Shown here: piece by piece, positions 60,701 to 64,000 of the stretch
Layout of the letters: the number at the start of each line of letters is the position of its first letter
How positions within the stretch are numbered: the stretch's first letter is position 1
Source: Serpula lacrymans var. lacrymans S7.9
Taxonomy: Eukaryota > Basidiomycota > Agaricomycetes > Boletales > Serpulaceae
Assembly (NCBI RefSeq): GCF_000218685.1
Contig: NW_006763294.1
Location: forward strand, 1,183,577 to 1,247,576
Reading direction: 5' to 3'
Length of the DNA stretch: 64,000 nt
Notes under the pieces: model-generated
What the model saw: the letters and a program-made list of their open reading frames with translations, nothing else
Told to the model about the DNA's origin: nothing
Database searches by the model: none
Position numbers and translations under genes: made by a program

Positions 60701-61737
60701 GAGCGATAAGCGAAGACTTAACATACAGAGGAGCAAAACTCACGTATAAAAGTCGATGGAATCTTTCTTCACACCACCCATGCCACACCAGCCGCCAATT
60801 CTGATTGTAGGTCTCTCCTTCGCAATATGACCGCCTTTGAGATAGGTGACCAAGACCTGTTCTAGCTCTTTGACAGCTGTGTTGTGATACTCTATGAGTT
60901 CTGGGAGCTTTCCGACTCTGCGACCAATGTTCACAGATGTTGTGGGGTACGGCACTTGCACTGACTCGAATATGGCACGAATGCCCTCATCTGATTGGTA
61001 AGACCGGGGAACGCGAGTGATGGCGAGCGTGCGCGCATAAAACGAGTCTATGTATTCTGGAGAGCGGAACCACTCATGGCGAAGGGCAAGCATCTCTTTC
61101 CAATTTTTCCACACAAAGTACATGACCGCTGCAGTGATAACATAGCTGAGCGCGACGTGGGCGAAGAGGGTGGAGCCCTGTAAGTCACGGATTGTGAGAA
61201 TAGAGAGAACGTCGCGATTTGCTGGATCCACATGAGCAAGGTTGTAAGTGACGTCCACAGGTATGAGAATGGCGCAGGCGAGGAATGCGATGATGGAGAA
61301 GAGATAGCGAATCATGCGGGTAAAGCGGAGGAAGGTGGCAGCGTCTAGGCCTAATTTTTGGACGAGCTCTGGTTCACGTGTGTTGTAGAGTGGAGGCAAC
61401 CAGCCGAAGAGAGAATCCGATATTCTTGGAGGCTTTTTGTCGCCAACATGGTATTTTACCTTTGGTTCGTAGATGATCTAGGCGATGTTGGTTAGGGAGC
61501 AGCAACAGAAAAGAAAGTGAGATGTGGGTCAAGTACCTTGTTTTTTGGACGTAAAACATTAAAAGCGACTACTGTGACGACCTGAGAGGTATTTCATGAG
61601 ATTAGATGGCTTATTGACACTCTCAAGTGTATACGTACAGATACGACAGACATGAGAGCGACCTGAGAACCGACAGCAGCGGGCGCCAGCGTCCTAGTGT
61701 TTACATTCTGGGTTATAATCTGGCCGATTGCAGCCAT
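57768..61737 (-). CDS. CSC1/TMEM63-type osmosensitive cation channel
   Basis: Start MAAIGQIITQNVNTRTLAPA at 61737, stop at 57768-57770, with at least ten short introns. The N-terminus has a first membrane segment, then SDSLFGWLPPLYNTREPELV and LDAATFLRFTRMIRYLFS. The cytosolic domain includes ALRHEWFRSPEYIDSFYART, RVPRSYQSDEGI and KGGHIAKERPTIRIGG. The 7-TM core (RSN1_7TM/DUF221) holds LAPNPKDI, WVYKYQLMFVYVTQVETGG and NRLLISVILMQLLMVL. Then come the last helix (TVPPILFIIAFKIYID), LFHIPSEAELRDAKIHSSR and a long tail of about 200 residues rich in Pro and Tyr. Family members are mechanosensitive, Ca2+-permeable channels of the plasma membrane. I did not trace every intron but saw no stop that requires a break. 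Confidence 0.87.
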
Positions 61738-63126
61738 GGTGGTTGGAGGTGAAAAACGAGTGGAATGGACGACAAGAAGGACGTGGAATGGTTCGAGACG
61801 GGGATGAGAAGGGGTCGTGGTAAAAACAGGGCAAGTAACGTTAAGTATAAACGCCTATTGTTCTTTGGAAAGAACAAAGAAAGTTAGATAATACCACTCT
61901 TTGCGCTCAATTCTGCAGGTCAATACCGCAACGATATGTTCGATAACACACGATAGCACAATTGGTGACGGTCTGGGTGAGGAGAGCACGCCGGCCGTTG
62001 AGAGGGAAACAAACACACCTTCTAGTCTCTCTTTTTTTAGCCTCACAGCGACCGGTCTGAACCTCGCCGTATCTGGCACGTCGCCACTCTATCATTCCAC
62101 CATTTCTCCAGCCCTAGGCCTTCACATAAAACGTCCGAGTCTTGTTGTGAAAACCGTGCCAGTGTTGCAGGTATGCATACGATTCTGCACGGAGTTGCTT
62201 ATAATGAGCGCTGAGCTTCGGACAGGATATTGACTCATATTATACCTGTTGTGTTACTAAAGTTTTGCAGCGAGGTCAGTTACTTTTATTTTTGCCGCGT
62301 GGATTTTTGATAGAGACCTGGGCATCGAGCAACTTTGTCTAGATTTTCTCTCGAACCTCAAATATACAATTTGTGATGTTTGAGAGGAATTTCCCTTCGT
62401 CCCGCCTGATCGTAGCTCATTGAAGCCGGAATCTTGTCTGTCGGTTCACCTCCGTCTATACAGCTGACAAGCGAATACCCGACGATGTTCATAAAGGGCT
62501 GTCACTCATTCAAATCGCACGAAAATTACTTCAGGTAGTCAACCATGATTAATCAGCTTAGGATTCTGTGTCCATAAACCATCTTCCGCTAGGTAATTAT
62601 GAACACTGTATGAACCTACGCACGTCCAAGTTGTACACCACAATCCCGAGACTTGCAATTGCCCATCAATGAAACAACTCTACATGCTTAAATCAGGCGG
62701 CACTGTGCATAACTTAATTCGATTGCGGTAAGTTCAAACATTCATTACCGTCAAAAGCATCACAGATGAAAAAGGCGTGGTGATAGCTACGAATAGTCCA
62801 GGTCGGCCGCATGCAAGTATTGACTCGCCAGACAACGCTATGACACATCGTGATTGGGACCAGGCTGTGTTGATGACCATGCTCGTGTTGTGGAATAAAT
62901 CCGTGATGCTGTGCAAATCAAGCAACCGTTTGAATGATACCAGTGTTAGTAGAAGGCCTGCGCCATCAAATGGCAATATTTCATTTTGTTTCCATTACCT
63001 GATATATAGCTCTTTTTTTTCATTGATAAGATGCCTCAGAGTTTTCCGTCGAACTCTGGGCCATTCTTGTTTTGCTGAACCAGCTAAAAGGTTATGAAGC
63101 CTGTCGACAAAGTTGACAGCAAGTAG
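61738..63126. other. Intergenic, no gene recognised
   Basis: About 1.4 kb between the CSC1-like start and the retroelement remnants. No convincing gene. Confidence 0.45.
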
Positions 63127-63468
63127 CCCCTTGGTGTACCGAAACTCAAGCCTGATGGCTCCAACTGGTCAATATACAACTTGAGTGGACTATGGCAGAT
63201 AAGGATTTGTGTCAAACACTTACTTGGTTTGGCCCTGAAACCCACTCCGACCTCATCACCAGAAACCACAAAGACTGCTGCACAAGCAATACCAGCTGTT
63301 CCCAAGATGACCACAACAACTATAGTGTTGAGTCAGACTGACCAGGAAGCATTGAATGCCTGGCTTGGCAGAACCGTGATCTTTGGAGTAATCAGAGTTC
63401 TGAAGACAGAGGTACACTGGGGAGTGGTGTCATGCAACCAAAGTTTGATAAAATTGGATATTAATTGA
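63127..63468 (+). mobile_element. Fragment of a Copia-type Gag
   Basis: An open frame just after a TAG (63124-63126) begins PLGVPKLKPDGSNWSIYNLS. The KLxPDGSNW motif is typical of the N-terminus of Gag in Ty1/Copia retrotransposons of basidiomycetes. It continues VKHLLGLALKPTPTSS and then loses resemblance. No start codon and no downstream zinc knuckle, so a truncated remnant. Confidence 0.5.
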
Positions 63469-64000
63469 CCAGACCAGGGATTGAACCTGGAACCTTTTGG
63501 ATACATGCCAGCTGCTCTACCAATTGAGCTATATGGCCAAAGTTATACAATGTAGGATCTTAAATATCACATGCAACCACAGATGTCTTACACAGTATAG
63601 CTGCTGCATACTGGGTTGGCTTACAAATCAGAGGTATTATCCTATGGAGTATTGGTATGTCAGAGTATATTCTGACACCCCCTCCTGATCTGACATATCC
63701 ATATTTGGTAAGTGTACAAACATAACCAAATATGTAAGAATGACTAAGCTTATACAATAGCACAATAAAGCACCAGGGCTTATAACCTGATAAGAACAAA
63801 GCTTGAAGCAAGTATCTAGCCACTTGCTGAGAGCAATCAGAGATTGAAAACTAGAGTCCAATGTGAGTAACTGGATTATTAAAGAGTATGACAGGTATAC
63901 AGTACCTAGAGCCCAATGTGAGTAACTAGAGAATAGGAAGCATTGCACTCTGCAGTACTGTCGGAAGTGTAACAGCTCAGAAGATTCCGTTCCCCCCGTC
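63439..64000 (-). mobile_element. Probable LTR end and internal tail of a Copia-like element
   Basis: Read on the minus strand, GATCAGGAGGGGG (63678-63690) looks like a polypurine tract. It is directly followed by TGTCAGA...TCTGACA (63658-63677), a short inverted repeat starting with TG, as expected at an LTR border. The sequence to the right would be internal element DNA; it holds a duplicated motif AATGTGAGTAACT (63851-63875 and 63906-63930). The other LTR, if any, lies beyond the window, and the inner LTR end is not defined. Confidence 0.4.
63466..63538 (-). other. tRNA-like sequence, degenerate (tRNA pseudogene or tRNA-derived repeat)
   Basis: 73 nt fold to tRNA spacing: D arm GCTCAATTGGTAGAGC, T arm CCAGGTTCAATCCCTGG, five-base variable region. 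A box (TAGCTCAATTGG) and B box are well kept. The anticodon stem has two mismatches, position 33 is A instead of the invariant U, and the acceptor stem has one mismatch. It is therefore unlikely to be a working tRNA. It lies inside the retroelement-like region, so a tRNA-derived SINE or a tRNA captured in an LTR is possible. Confidence 0.55.

Noticed and set aside
63466..63538. Functional tRNA gene
   Set aside because: Position 33 is not U, the anticodon stem has two mismatches and the acceptor stem one.

Overview
This is a nuclear window from a basidiomycete fungus, most likely an Agaricomycete. Genes are packed on both strands and cut by many short introns (about 45-70 nt, mostly GT-AG). 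Several families are typical of mushrooms: DUF6534 membrane proteins, a WD40/transmembrane chimera, a zygote-specific-like secreted peptide, and a polyubiquitin gene with introns inside the repeats. All exon models here were built by eye from splice signals and protein-family conservation. Nearly all of the models I fully pieced together have a total length divisible by three.

Layout, left to right. 0-1 kb: decayed PIF/Harbinger-like transposase running off the edge. 1.9-2.2 kb: small Cys-rich secreted protein. 2.5-6.7 kb (-): membrane-anchored WD40 protein with at least 22 exons. 7.5-8.8 kb: mitochondrial CX9C protein CMC4 (-) and ribosomal protein eL22 (+), sharing a 330-bp divergent promoter. 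9.3-10.7 kb: Pro-rich basidiomycete protein. 13-14.6 kb: secreted GH16 beta-glucanase with two apparent single-nucleotide exons. 15-16.5 kb: geranylgeranyl diphosphate synthase. 16.6-17.4 kb (-): PrxQ-like peroxiredoxin. 17.9-26.3 kb: three DUF6534 7-TM paralogues (-) around a five-unit polyubiquitin gene (+).

27-33 kb: IMPACT/YIH1-like protein, a small secreted protein with a frame problem, an NFKBIL1-like protein (-), and a large secreted repeat protein (-) whose 42-residue units each end in a dibasic KR/RR site, like Kex2-processed repeat proteins. 34.7-42.2 kb: conserved membrane protein (-), mitochondrial-type coiled-coil protein (+), glutaryl-CoA dehydrogenase (+), family X DNA polymerase with BRCT (-). 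45.4-47.3 kb: bZIP factor with a hydrophobic segment after the zipper. 49.6-54.4 kb: NMN adenylyltransferase and an amidase. 55.4-57.1 kb: a fourth DUF6534 copy (+). 57.8-61.7 kb (-): CSC1/TMEM63-type channel. 63.1-64 kb: remnants of Copia-like retroelements and a degenerate tRNA-like sequence.

The window is a normal mixture of housekeeping genes (translation, ubiquitin, NAD, lysine/tryptophan catabolism, mitochondrial assembly) and fast-evolving lineage-specific genes (secreted peptides, DUF6534 copies, transposon debris). The two most striking items are the Kex2-type repeat precursor at 31.1-33.1 kb and the GH16 tryptophan codon that appears to be assembled from three exons at 13.48-13.60 kb.
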